DNA of 64,000 bases. Source: Polluticaenibacter yanchengensis. GTDB lineage: Bacteria; Bacteroidota; Bacteroidia; Chitinophagales; Chitinophagaceae. The notes beneath the pieces were generated by a model. It worked only from the letters and a program-made list of their open reading frames with translations, searched no databases and was not told where the DNA came from. The DNA lies in assembly GCA_027854065.1 (NCBI GenBank), contig JAQGEF010000007.1:62001-126000 (forward strand), given 5' to 3'. Both the position numbers and the translations under genes were made by a program. Of the stretch, positions 54,184-62,112 are shown in pieces. Positions within the stretch are counted from its first letter, which is position 1; each line of letters begins with the position of its first letter.

Positions 54184-55746
54184 ATGGAAAATGACAATCA
54201 AATATTGCCAATTGCTAATCTTAGACAATTATTGAATTTAATTTCACCTAAGAAAGAGCCGCTTATAATCAAAGGCAAAATATTTAATTACAATATTCCT
54301 ATTAATAATACAAATTTTCAAAGCATTGATAGAGAGTTTATATTTGACTCATGCGTATTCAATGATAGAATTGATGTTGTAGATGACGGAATGAAAAATA
54401 GATACATCTTTAAAGATTGTACTTTTTCGAAACGTGGTACGATCAATTTACATAATTATTCTTTTGAAGGCAAATGTAGATTTTTGGATAACATCACATT
54501 AGTGATTAAAGAGCAGGGACTATATTCATTTCTTGAACATGAAGTCAAATCTCTAATTACCGTCAATGGCTGTATTAGTGAAGTGTATTTTAATATTGGG
54601 GATTTAAATTCTTACGATAAAAATAATAAAATCAATGATGAAAAGAGTTATGGCGGATTTTATTTTATTGGGATTTTTAGCGAAATAATTGTTGCAAAGT
54701 CTAGACTTATTCAAATTAATTTTGACCCAAATTGTTTAATTAAAAATACAATATGTTTAACTGATTCCCATATTAATGAATTTTATGCTCCAAGGTTAGA
54801 TACCCATGCTAAATGTGATATTTATCTTAGTTATATAGGGAAGTGCGATATATATAAAAATACTGTAACCCAATTTAGGCTAATTGATATAGAGGAATCA
54901 CTAATTGACTATTTTAAATTAATGTGTGATGACCCAGATGTTGTTAAAATACTTAAGTCTACTATAAACAATATTGATTTTTATGGGAATATTTTAAGCA
55001 AAAACAAAATCTTCATTCTTAGTTCAACTGTAAAAAATATTTCCTTTAATAGCATACTAAACATCGGAATAATATCACTGAATAATGTAATAATGGAGTC
55101 AGGATTATTTAAAATTGATAATTGTAACCTTGGTAAGATTGATTTTATTAATTGTAATTTTAGCGAAATCAAAATGATATTTCTGAATAGTAAAATATCA
55201 GAAGCATTTTTAAGCCTATCTAGTTTTCCCAAGGTTGTCTTTAATGAAAATGGAATTGACTACCTACAAACCCGGTTAATGCATGGTCAGCTTGCAACAG
55301 CATCACTAAAACAAGGCGATAATGTTAGCCACTTAGACTTTAGCTCAAATGAACTATACGCCCATTACAAAACCCTGAAATGGTTTTCAAGTAAAATATT
55401 TCAAAAGTTTAATCTATGGCTAAATTATATTTCAAATGATTTTGGCAGAAATTGGGTTCAGTCTACAGGATTCTCCATTGCAATAGGATTCATTTTTTTC
55501 CTATTACTTCTTACCTCCATTGAAAATTACAAACTGAGATATTTAGATTTTAAATTGCTTCCAGCTTTAATCAAATTTCTAAACCCAATTAGGGTATATG
55601 AATTAGATGCAATATTCAACAATACGCCAATTGCCGGACTAAAATTAAACCCAAGGTCATATGTTATTGATTTTTTAGGCAGAATATTTCTTACATATGG
55701 CTATTATCAAACAATTCAGGCATTTAGACGATTTGGTAGAAAATAG
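54184..55746 (+). CDS. Beta-helical membrane protein, candidate moron
   Basis: 520 residues, very AT-rich gene. Residues about 35-360 have a pentapeptide-repeat-like or irregular beta-helix pattern (FIFDSCVFNDRIDVV; IDFINCNFSEIKMIFLNSKI). A membrane segment follows at about 425-443 (FSIAIGFIFFLLLLTSI). The end, RIFLTYGYYQTIQAFRRFGR, is like that of pentapeptide-type membrane proteins in Bacteroidota. It is unlinked to virion genes and has its own promoter. Lysogenic conversion or superinfection exclusion is possible but unproven. Confidence 0.65.
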   Translation: MENDNQILPIANLRQLLNLISPKKEPLIIKGKIFNYNIPINNTNFQSIDREFIFDSCVFNDRIDVVDDGMKNRYIFKDCTFSKRGTINLHNYSFEGKCRFLDNITLVIKEQGLYSFLEHEVKSLITVNGCISEVYFNIGDLNSYDKNNKINDEKSYGGFYFIGIFSEIIVAKSRLIQINFDPNCLIKNTICLTDSHINEFYAPRLDTHAKCDIYLSYIGKCDIYKNTVTQFRLIDIEESLIDYFKLMCDDPDVVKILKSTINNIDFYGNILSKNKIFILSSTVKNISFNSILNIGIISLNNVIMESGLFKIDNCNLGKIDFINCNFSEIKMIFLNSKISEAFLSLSSFPKVVFNENGIDYLQTRLMHGQLATASLKQGDNVSHLDFSSNELYAHYKTLKWFSSKIFQKFNLWLNYISNDFGRNWVQSTGFSIAIGFIFFLLLLTSIENYKLRYLDFKLLPALIKFLNPIRVYELDAIFNNTPIAGLKLNPRSYVIDFLGRIFLTYGYYQTIQAFRRFGRK

Positions 55747-55814
55747 CCCATTCTGGCCCTTAAAATCACTCATCCCTTACGATGACATTACTCGATACAA
55801 AATAAACCCTAGAA

Positions 55815-56873
55815 GTGACGGAAAATAAGATTCAGGACATAATTAAGACCACTCGCATATCCCGGAACGAGAATGTTGCCGAAGAACAGCCGATTTTGAC
55901 CATTTCTGGAGCAACAGTAATGTCTTCAGGAAACATCTCTGCTTTCATCGGAAAACCCAAGTCAAAAAAGACATTTGGTGTCGAACTTTTCATGCGTGTA
56001 ATCCTGACCTCAAAAAAGAACTCAAACCTGATAAACGACAACTCGTTTTTCTCAACCAGGAAAAGAATCATATGGTTCGATACCGAGCAATCAAGAGGAC
56101 TTGTTAAGAAAATTGAAACAAGGCTCATCGAAGTCTACAACACATTCAACATTCCAATCGAAGTCTATTCACTTCGCCCCCTCTCTGTCTCTGAACGAAT
56201 TGATGTCATAACCCAAATCCTGTACACCGGAAACGAAAACCATGATATCGCAATTGCCGTAATCGATGGCATCAGAGATCTGGTAACCGATATCAACGAC
56301 GCAAAACAGGCAACCGAAATCTTATCACTGCTCATGCGCATCACAGACAACACAAAAATGCACATCGCAACAGTTCTTCACGTCAACAAGTCCGACAATA
56401 ACGCCAGAGGTCACCTAGGCACCGAACTTGTCAACAAAGCCGAAACCGTCATGCTTGTCGAAAAGGACAGTAAAACAGAACACATCTCATACATCACACC
56501 GGAACACACCAGACAAGGTTCTTTCAAGCCAATCACTTTTTACATTGACGAAAACATTTGTCCAAAAGCAATAACCCAAAAAGAAGCAAACATCATCCTT
56601 GCCCAAAACTCTCCTTTTGCAGACATGACAGAAATCGAACACAAGAAAACCATCGTAAGGGTTTATCGTGATCAAGAAGAACTTCTGTACTCGGAACTAC
56701 TTGACAGAACATCCAAAGTCACCAAGAAAGGAGATGCACTCGCAAGGCAGTTAAAAGAAATCTGGATATCCCAGGACTTTATCACCCATAACGGACAACG
56801 TGGAAAAGCTGCCAGATACAAAATAAACTTCCAACTAAACTACGTAGATGAAATTAATACCAACTACGACTAA
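55815..56873 (+). CDS. RepA-like AAA ATPase of mobile-element type
   Basis: 352 residues from a GTG start. The P-loop is deviant (IGKPKSKKT, residues about 46-54); a Walker B-like strand is AIAVIDGIRDL; and TVLHVNKSDNNARGHLGTEL is typical of RepA-like helicases (AAA_25) carried by Bacteroidota mobilisable elements. Its codons end in C far more than those of its neighbours, indicating a separate origin. Iteron-like repeats follow it. The family works in plasmid or element replication; whether it works here is open. Confidence 0.7.
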   Translation: MTENKIQDIIKTTRISRNENVAEEQPILTISGATVMSSGNISAFIGKPKSKKTFGVELFMRVILTSKKNSNLINDNSFFSTRKRIIWFDTEQSRGLVKKIETRLIEVYNTFNIPIEVYSLRPLSVSERIDVITQILYTGNENHDIAIAVIDGIRDLVTDINDAKQATEILSLLMRITDNTKMHIATVLHVNKSDNNARGHLGTELVNKAETVMLVEKDSKTEHISYITPEHTRQGSFKPITFYIDENICPKAITQKEANIILAQNSPFADMTEIEHKKTIVRVYRDQEELLYSELLDRTSKVTKKGDALARQLKEIWISQDFITHNGQRGKAARYKINFQLNYVDEINTNYD

Positions 56874-56888
56874 ACTACTACGTTAAAA

Positions 56889-56910
56889 TACCCCCTTATA
56901 AAGGGGGGTA
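56889..56910 (+). terminator. Strong hairpin after the RepA-like gene
   Basis: TACCCCCTT (56889-56897) pairs with AAGGGGGGTA (56902-56910 with one T-G pair), a 9-bp stem with a 4-nt loop. It is not followed by a T run; it may be a transcript end or part of an origin structure. Confidence 0.45.
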
Positions 56911-56940
56911 ATATAACTACGTAGTTATTCCGGTTCAAAA

Positions 56941-56977
56941 ACGTAGTTCATCGTAGTTCAACGCAGTTCATAGTTCA
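56941..56977 (+). repeat. Iteron-like CGTAGTTCA repeats
   Basis: Three adjacent 10-bp units, ACGTAGTTCA, TCGTAGTTCA and ACGCAGTTCA, start at 56941, 56951 and 56961, and a partial TAGTTCA follows at 56971. The inverted core CTACG also occurs several times just upstream (about 56829-56925). Spacing of one helical turn next to a RepA-like gene is characteristic of protein-bound iterons. Confidence 0.65.
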
Positions 56978-57002
56978 AACATAAAAACCCATTAAAACAG
57001 AA

Positions 57003-57420
57003 TTAAAACCATACTTAAACAGACACAATGAAACTTTACAATTATTATTTGATATCGAGGTGGATTATGGGGGTTCATACTATGATTATGGGGGCATGTT
57101 TCCCGTTTCGGAAACGCAAATTACAGACCGGGTGGGGTCGTTTTTTGGCTTTCATTTTGCCCTTTTACGTGCATATTTTGTGCCTTTTTATACGCTCATT
57201 TTGCGAGAAAACTGGATTTTTTCTGCACCTATTTTGCATGTGTATTGCAATAAAACTGAAATTCATATTGGAAATCAATTATTTGGAAACTATTGTAAAT
57301 AGGTTATCTGCCTGGAAAACTGACTTTGTGGAAAAACTGGATTTAAAAATGTCGCAAAATATTGCATTAATATTGCAAATTGTCGCATAAAGTTGCAAGG
57401 TGTGGAAAGGGAAGCCTAAG
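57003..57420 (+). other. Repeat-rich region, no confident gene
   Basis: Two overlapping frames of 120 and 80 codons exist (starts at 57028 and 57060) but neither has convincing protein character. The DNA is repetitive: ATTTTGC-like words recur (about 57152 to 57235), AAAACTGG or AAAACTGA recurs near 57212, 57318 and 57334, and TATTGCA recurs near 57242 and 57360. It follows a RepA-like gene and iterons, so an origin is possible. Confidence 0.4.
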
Positions 57421-57530
57421 CATCAAGCCCCGCTATTGCAACCTATAAAGTTAGGGCAATTATGGTTCGTGTGTTAAATTGGTTTTAGGTCTGTTGTGTT
57501 AATGTATTTATAAGGAGCATTTTTATAGCT

Positions 57531-57848
57531 ATGGAATCGCTTATAATCTGGGAATTAATTAATAAAAAGCTTGATCTGGTTGGAAATCTGTTAGGTGTTA
57601 ATCTGACAAGGCATGACCTGATTGTGCTTTTTTACGTTAATGATGGATGCCGTACAACTACCGATTTAAATGAAAGATTAAGGGAGTTAGACTATAGTAG
57701 TTTAACAATTGCTATAACAAAGATGATAAGCAGTAAGTATATTGTTAGAAAAAAAAGCAATTTGACTATTACAGATCCTGGAAAGATTCTGCTTTCCGAC
57801 TTTAACGCTGCTATTTTAAATATAGCAACCGGCAAAATATCCCTCTAG
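57531..57848 (+). CDS. Winged-helix MarR-like regulator (105 aa)
   Basis: 105 residues following the winged-helix plan: LTRHDLIVLFYVNDGCRTTTD, YSSLTIAITKMISSKYIVRK, then SNLTITDPGKILLSDF. The wing and recognition helix are clear in order. It may regulate accessory genes in this arm. An inverted repeat overlaps its stop codon (57846-57875). Confidence 0.6.
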   Translation: MESLIIWELINKKLDLVGNLLGVNLTRHDLIVLFYVNDGCRTTTDLNERLRELDYSSLTIAITKMISSKYIVRKKSNLTITDPGKILLSDFNAAILNIATGKISL

Positions 57849-57875
57849 CGGCTGAGAATCGCATATTTGCCGCTA
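57846..57875 (+). terminator. Inverted repeat at the end of the regulator gene
   Basis: TAGCGGC (57846-57852, including the stop codon TAG) pairs with GCCGCTA (57869-57875) over a 16-nt loop. There is no T run, so terminator activity is uncertain. Confidence 0.35.
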
Positions 57876-58007
57876 TCCTTACCCTTTGTACTGTATATTT
57901 AATTCTCATAAATAAATTATTTTAAAATTATTTTAAAATTATTTTGTAGTTTATTTTATTGATTTTAAATGATTTGCACAATTATTAAAAATATTTTTGA
58001 AAATAAA

Positions 58008-58088
58008 TTTGGTAATTTGAAATAAATGATATTATCTTTGCTTCAGCAAGTCGGGAAACTGAATTGCTTTTATAAATCACAAAATAAT
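58008..58088 (+). promoter_or_regulatory. Promoter, hairpin and AATCACAAAATAAT leader
   Basis: TTTG (58008-58011), 21 bp, then TATCTTTG (58033-58040) is a full Bacteroidota promoter. The transcript begins with an AGCA...TGCT hairpin (58045-58068), then AATCACAAAATAAT (58075-58088) and the ATG at 58096. Confidence 0.75.
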
Positions 58089-58095
58089 ATTTTTT

Positions 58096-58398
58096 ATGGC
58101 ACGCAAATTATTCCGCAAGGCAACGCCTGTTGCCGCACCACAGCCGCTATTTTTTAATGCAAACGAGGATCTTTTTTTAGTGCGTAGCAAGCACCTGAAC
58201 AAGGATTATATCGTTAACTATGCCGGCTTGGCACATGTTTTAAAAATAGTTGGCTTTGTAGACTCTATCCACATTTTTTCTCGCTTTGCTTTTATAAAAG
58301 CGACAAAAAAGCAGATTTACAACAAGATCAGCTTTAACACAGAGGCTGTAGAGCATCTAAAGAAAGTCGGCTTTCTTAATCCTTCCAAATTTTTCTAA
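58096..58398 (+). CDS. Unknown small protein (100 aa)
   Basis: 100 residues, basic, with an Ala/Pro N-terminal tail (MARKLFRKATPVAAPQPLFF) and a compact body (LNKDYIVNYAGLAHVLKIVG). Directly follows the promoter-hairpin leader. No family recognised. Confidence 0.6.
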   Translation: MARKLFRKATPVAAPQPLFFNANEDLFLVRSKHLNKDYIVNYAGLAHVLKIVGFVDSIHIFSRFAFIKATKKQIYNKISFNTEAVEHLKKVGFLNPSKFF

Positions 58399-58415
58399 CC
58401 CTTAAAAACACAGAC

Positions 58416-58904
58416 ATGAGCAAAAGACTTGAAATTTTAAAACAATCTCTTATTAAAAAAGAAGCGCAATTAAGTAATCGAATTTCTGCGCATTTTGATA
58501 CTGTAAAACAAGCAAACGGGCAGCCGCTTAACGATAAACGCAACGGAAGAGCGACATTAAACAAATGGGAAAAGCAAAACGATGCTATTAGAAACCTCAT
58601 GACAAGTATAGATAAGACAAAAAATGCCATCGACGCAGAAGAGAGTAAAATTGCATGCGTTAATCGGGTGAATTCTTTTATCCCTGTCGAAATTAAGGCT
58701 CTGGTAGAATCTGGCGATCTTATTCAATGGCGCAAGCATCCGCACACCTTTTTTGTTGACGGTGTAGACAAAGCTAGAATTGTTTGGCTTGAAAAAAAGA
58801 AGCAAGTAGCGCACAAGTTTACAAGCCAAATTGGCGATAAAGAGCAATTGTCAAAATTCGCAAAAGTATACAACGCCCTTTTTAAATCGCTAAATGGTAA
58901 ATAA
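58416..58904 (+). CDS. Unknown helical protein (162 aa)
   Basis: 162 residues. N-terminal half is helical/coiled-coil (RLEILKQSLIKKEAQLSNRI); C-terminal half has WRKHPHTFFVDGVDKARIVW and looks globular. Placed 17 bp after the preceding gene in the same unit. Function unknown. Confidence 0.55.
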   Translation: MSKRLEILKQSLIKKEAQLSNRISAHFDTVKQANGQPLNDKRNGRATLNKWEKQNDAIRNLMTSIDKTKNAIDAEESKIACVNRVNSFIPVEIKALVESGDLIQWRKHPHTFFVDGVDKARIVWLEKKKQVAHKFTSQIGDKEQLSKFAKVYNALFKSLNGK

Positions 58905-58918
58905 AACCTAAAAATCAA

Positions 58919-58941
58919 TGTGCCGGTTGAGAGCCGGCACA
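58919..58941 (+). promoter_or_regulatory. Hairpin ahead of the 59-residue gene
   Basis: TGTGCCGG (58919-58926) and CCGGCACA (58934-58941) form an 8-bp stem with a 7-nt loop. It lies in the 53-bp gap before the ATG at 58958, like the GC-rich hairpins ahead of neighbouring genes, but here the A-rich leader is shorter (TAAAATATTACAAA). Confidence 0.55.
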
Positions 58942-58957
58942 CATAAAATATTACAAA

Positions 58958-59137
58958 ATGAAGCAAGAACTAATACAAAAAATATGCGAAAATCACGGGG
59001 TTGTTACCATGGTTGACGGTGCAGAAATTTTCGCAATAATTGAAATTTACAACGGCATAACAAGAATGGCAGAAACTGAAAAAGTTAATGTTACCGGCTT
59101 TAGTAGCGGAAAGCTAGCCACCTTGTTAGGATATTAA
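58958..59137 (+). CDS. Small unknown protein (59 aa)
   Basis: An ATG-started 59-codon frame (MKQELIQKICENHG; VDGAEIFAIIEIY; FSSGKLATLLGY). The size and alpha/beta composition are protein-like and it is preceded by a hairpin leader. Function unknown. Confidence 0.55.
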   Translation: MKQELIQKICENHGVVTMVDGAEIFAIIEIYNGITRMAETEKVNVTGFSSGKLATLLGY

Positions 59138-59184
59138 AAAAGTCGTTGCAGCGACTATAAACAAGGGTTTTAAGCTGCAAGCGT

Positions 59185-59223
59185 CCGGAACTTTAAACGG
59201 TTCCGGGGTAATCACAAAATAAT
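59185..59223 (+). promoter_or_regulatory. Hairpin plus AATCACAAAATAAT leader
   Basis: CCGGAAC (59185-59191) pairs with GTTCCGG (59200-59206); AATCACAAAATAAT follows at 59210-59223, and the ATG at 59228. A further small hairpin (AGTCGT/GCGACT) is at 59141-59156, just after the previous stop. Confidence 0.7.
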
Positions 59224-59227
59224 TTTT

Positions 59228-59443
59228 ATGACAAAGAAAACAACCTTTCGCATGAAAGAAAGCGACACTATTAAAGCTATGCTTTACAACAGATCCGGCA
59301 AACTATTAACTAGCATTTACGATAGCGGATTTTCTCGAATTGAGCAGGTAAGATCTGCTTTAAAAAGTAAATGTTGCCACCCTCCAAAAGGCACAAAAAT
59401 AAGCATTTTAAACCAAACTAAAGACCAGTATTGGAGCGAGTAA
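59228..59443 (+). CDS. Small basic unknown protein (71 aa)
   Basis: 71 residues, basic, with a small beta-rich fold likely (TFRMKESDTIKAMLYNRSGK; KGTKISILNQTKDQYW). Preceded by a hairpin leader. No family recognised. Confidence 0.55.
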   Translation: MTKKTTFRMKESDTIKAMLYNRSGKLLTSIYDSGFSRIEQVRSALKSKCCHPPKGTKISILNQTKDQYWSE

Positions 59444-59478
59444 CCATCCCCATTTTTAAACTATTTAAATACTAAATT

Positions 59479-60123
59479 ATGTCTTATATATTTATAAAAA
59501 ACATTAACAACGAAGGCTATAAACCAACCCCAATTTTAGCAATTAGCAAGGAAATCGAAACGTTAAATCTTGCTGACACTTATGGCAATTACGGACAAGT
59601 AATTGGACACTACGATGCAGCCGATTATCATTTTGACAATAGTGCCAGCAGTGCAATTAAAGATTGCAATTTTGCCCTAGTAGATGCCGGATTAATTGTT
59701 AATGTAGATGAAATATCATTCGTAGATATGGGGAAAGATACTTTCCACGTTGACGATTTGTATGGCGCAAACGAAAATTGTGATAAAGAAAAAATCAATG
59801 AGTTTGTAAAAACCTGGCGCAAAGAAAACGAATCATTAACTGAAGTTAAAGGTTTTGATTACTGGGATGGGCATAATTGGAAAACAATTATAACAGCAAC
59901 CGAATTTGGCGAACCAGAATATGAAATAATTAGTGAAAAATCTGAGGAAATGAACCAAGCAATCGAAGATTGTGAATTTATAGAAGAAACACATGGTAAA
60001 AAGTACTTTCAATCTGAACATTATTGGATTGTAGAATCTGCATGGCAAGGCGATTTCGAAGACTACCAATTGTTTCCAAAATCAGATTACGAAGAGCTGT
60101 CTGATATAAGAGGGAGATATTAA
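59479..60123 (+). CDS. Acidic unknown protein (214 aa)
   Basis: 214 residues, strongly acidic (many D and E), with few basic residues; the C-terminal third has WDGHNWKTIITATEFGEPEYE and WQGDFEDYQLF. Acidic small proteins near integrase are often accessory; DNA-mimic anti-defence action is only a speculation. No family recognised. Confidence 0.55.
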   Translation: MSYIFIKNINNEGYKPTPILAISKEIETLNLADTYGNYGQVIGHYDAADYHFDNSASSAIKDCNFALVDAGLIVNVDEISFVDMGKDTFHVDDLYGANENCDKEKINEFVKTWRKENESLTEVKGFDYWDGHNWKTIITATEFGEPEYEIISEKSEEMNQAIEDCEFIEETHGKKYFQSEHYWIVESAWQGDFEDYQLFPKSDYEELSDIRGRY

Positions 60124-60141
60124 AAACTATTAATCGCACGA

Positions 60142-60182
60142 ATGCCGGCCTAGTCCGGTATCGAATTAAATCACAAAATAAA
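60142..60182 (+). promoter_or_regulatory. Hairpin plus AATCACAAAATAAA leader
   Basis: ATGCCGG and CCGGTAT (60142-60161) form a hairpin with a 6-nt loop; AATCACAAAATAAA follows at 60169-60182 and the ATG at 60188. Confidence 0.65.
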
Positions 60183-60187
60183 AATTT

Positions 60188-60361
60188 ATGAACTTCGAAA
60201 GATTAACACGGACTGATTATGTCCTGCTTACAATTCTGTACTTAGCCTTAATTGGCTTCTTAACGGCATTCTTATTTGCAAATTTCTATGCTTTACTGAC
60301 TTCCGAAATAGTCAGTCTGATAATGATTATTATTTTATCATTTCGAAATTTTAAAAAGTGA
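60188..60361 (+). CDS. Small membrane protein (57 aa)
   Basis: 57 residues with two hydrophobic stretches (residues about 11-30 VLLTILYLALIGFLTAFLFA and 36-50). Its TGA overlaps the start of the integrase (GTGATG), so the two are coupled. Function unknown. Confidence 0.55.
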   Translation: MNFERLTRTDYVLLTILYLALIGFLTAFLFANFYALLTSEIVSLIMIIILSFRNFKK

Positions 60362-61404
60362 TGTTCTTTTCAAAATGGTTTAAGAAAAAGGGGCGGAAAC
60401 GAGCATTTTTGCCCCTTTATGATGAGATTGTTGAAGGCATGAGGACTGGGAAAATTCTCACTCCTAAAAAGGATAAGTACAAGAAAGGCAGCGTTTACAA
60501 CTATGTAAAAAGACGTATTGCCATTGTCGAATATGAAGCCGAAACCGGTGTAATATGCTTAGAGGATATCTGTCCCGAGTGGGCGGATGAATTTATACTG
60601 TTTTTGATGGAGCAAAAGCAGTATTGTAAAAATACTATTGCTACTCATATAGCCGGTGTTAAAGCAGTTCTGAATATTTTATACAAAAAGGGTATTTCAG
60701 AATATAACGGCACTGGCATAGGCACAAGCAAAGAACTTACAACTGCAGTGTTTAGCAGTATTGAGGATTTACAGGTATTGTTAAATACTGATTTTGGCGA
60801 TAGAGAAGCACTTTCCCGGGTTCGCTATGTGTATGTTATGCACTGCTTTTTAGGCTTAAGATTCTCTGATTTACGTAAGTTTTTAAGAGATCCTAAAACA
60901 TATTTGCGCCATCACGGAAATTCTCAATTTGTAGAGCTTAAAACACAGAAAAATGGCGAAGTTGTAGTGATACCGATCGCAGATGTAGTAAAGCAAATAC
61001 TGGATATTTTCGGCTATGATTTTAACGGCCTTTTTACTTATCAGCATTACAATAAATCCATCAGGGAAATGGCCGAAATTGCCGGTCTTACTAATAAAAT
61101 AGAGTGCACACGCACAAAAGCCGGGGTTCGCCAAGACTATATAATGAGAAAGTGCGACATGATGAGCAGCCATACAGCCAGGCGCACTTTTGCTACAAAT
61201 GCTATGTTGAGCAAAGACTTTAATATGACCGCTATAATGAAAATAACCGGCCATAGGACAGTCAACAGCTTTGAGAGGTATGTTCGTTGTAATGTGCTGG
61301 AGTCGGCTATTAATGTGGCCGGAAATGCTTTTTTCAAGATTCCGCTTGTGGTTAACCCGGTTTTGCTGAATGACAATGATTTAATAAAAATAGAGGGTGC
61401 GTAA
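60361..61404 (+). CDS. int: Tyrosine site-specific integrase
   Basis: 347 residues from the ATG at 60361 (a GTG at 60358 is an alternative). The N-terminal SAM-like core-binding domain covers about 15-110. The catalytic domain has Arg at about 167 (FLGLRFSD), Lys in LKTQKNGE, HTARR at about 271-275, GHRTVNSFERY with His at about 298, and the Tyr nucleophile at about 307. It carries out phage integration and excision. It lies close to the right prophage end. It is coupled to the preceding membrane protein. Confidence 0.95.
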   Translation: MFFSKWFKKKGRKRAFLPLYDEIVEGMRTGKILTPKKDKYKKGSVYNYVKRRIAIVEYEAETGVICLEDICPEWADEFILFLMEQKQYCKNTIATHIAGVKAVLNILYKKGISEYNGTGIGTSKELTTAVFSSIEDLQVLLNTDFGDREALSRVRYVYVMHCFLGLRFSDLRKFLRDPKTYLRHHGNSQFVELKTQKNGEVVVIPIADVVKQILDIFGYDFNGLFTYQHYNKSIREMAEIAGLTNKIECTRTKAGVRQDYIMRKCDMMSSHTARRTFATNAMLSKDFNMTAIMKITGHRTVNSFERYVRCNVLESAINVAGNAFFKIPLVVNPVLLNDNDLIKIEGA

Positions 61405-61411
61405 CCCTCTA
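61391..61411. terminator. Hairpin at the integrase stop
   Basis: TAGAGGGT (61391-61398) and ACCCTCTA (61404-61411) form a perfect 8-bp stem around GCGTA, covering the TAA stop. The leftward side is followed by TTTTTATTAA, so it could stop leftward transcription from the host side. Confidence 0.6.
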
Positions 61412-61517
61412 TTAATTGCCAAATTGCATTGACAAATAGCTAATTTAAAATTCAACCATTGTTCGATTAAGAGTTTATCCTGGATGCGAATAACTTCATA
61501 GAGTACACATTTCAATT

Positions 61518-61596
61518 CAAAATTTAAAGTAGCTTCGTGCTACACAACCCATGCTGCTTGGCTTATTTTGCTTTCTAGGTTGTGAATTGCTTTCAA
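61518..61596 (-). repeat. Inverted copy of 8620-8698; pseudogene-like
   Basis: 61518-61548 and 61579-61596 are exact reverse complements of 8668-8698 and 8620-8637. On the minus strand the frame reads LKAIHN, a divergent section, AWVV, TAG, HEATLNF, and stays open on to position 61382. A second TAG precedes LKAIHN where a near-repeat has TGG. So this could be a decayed gene with two amber codons. About 140 bp apart, AATCGAACAATGGTTGAA and AATCGTACAATAGTTGAA (61459 and 61597 regions) are near-identical on the minus strand. Confidence 0.55.
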
Positions 61597-61616
61597 CTAT
61601 TGTACGATTAAAAAAT

Positions 61617-61710
61617 TACTTTTGTGAAGATAGCAAATATTTTAATTTAAAAACAGAGTTTTATAAAAGTCCCCAGTATAGAAATACCGGGGGCTAAATC
61701 ACAAAATAAT
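61617..61710 (+). promoter_or_regulatory. Promoter box, hairpin and AATCACAAAATAAT leader
   Basis: A -7-like box TACTTTTG is at 61617-61624. Then CCCCAGTAT (61671-61679) pairs with ATACCGGGG (61684-61692; one A-C mismatch) around AGAA; it is a near copy of the hairpin at 16114-16135. AATCACAAAATAAT is at 61697-61710. Confidence 0.6.
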
Positions 61711-61714
61711 ATCT

Positions 61715-61750
61715 ATGATATTATTTCACGGCAAATATAGTAAATTATGA
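61715..61750 (+). CDS. Leader peptide (11 aa)
   Basis: ATG at 61715, five bases after the leader motif, opens an 11-codon frame (MILFHGKYSKL) whose TGA overlaps the ATG of the next gene (ATGA at 61747). This suggests translational coupling or leader-peptide control of the next gene. Confidence 0.4.
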   Translation: MILFHGKYSKL

Positions 61751-62112
61751 CTACTACTACAATCAAAAGGGGTAAACAATTGTTTTATAGCTATGCTATT
61801 ACAACATTTATAAAAAACAATAACTTTTCTGCGACCGGAATCGAAGGCAGTTTGGGTCTGCCAAAATACTCAATATCTAAGTGCCTATCAACGGCAGACA
61901 TGATTGGCAGCAAACACATCTTTAAAATTGTTTGTCACCTGGCAAACCTTGGGTTGGAAGTTGATAACTGCCGATTAGAGTTTGATGGCAAAAACCTAAT
62001 TTTCAAGAAAATTAAAAGCATGGTTAAGACTGGCGAAAATGAATTTACAATAGTCGAAAGTCATTTTAAGGCTAAAGACTATGAAGATTTGCCTTACAAT
62101 CCGCTTAATTAA
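61747..62112 (+). CDS. Unknown basic protein (121 aa)
   Basis: 121 residues. The N-terminal half is helical with an HTH-like stretch (NNFSATGIEGSLGLPKYSIS); it may be an XRE-like DNA-binding protein, and the layout (helix, turn, 'KYSISKCL') supports a recognition helix. It is the last phage gene before the right junction. Tentative regulator. Confidence 0.5.
   Translation: MTTTTIKRGKQLFYSYAITTFIKNNNFSATGIEGSLGLPKYSISKCLSTADMIGSKHIFKIVCHLANLGLEVDNCRLEFDGKNLIFKKIKSMVKTGENEFTIVESHFKAKDYEDLPYNPLN

Noticed and set aside
57028..57390. A 120-codon ORF after the iterons
   Set aside because: Composition is odd, a second frame overlaps, and the DNA is made of short repeats. I treat it as a non-coding repeat region until homologues are shown.
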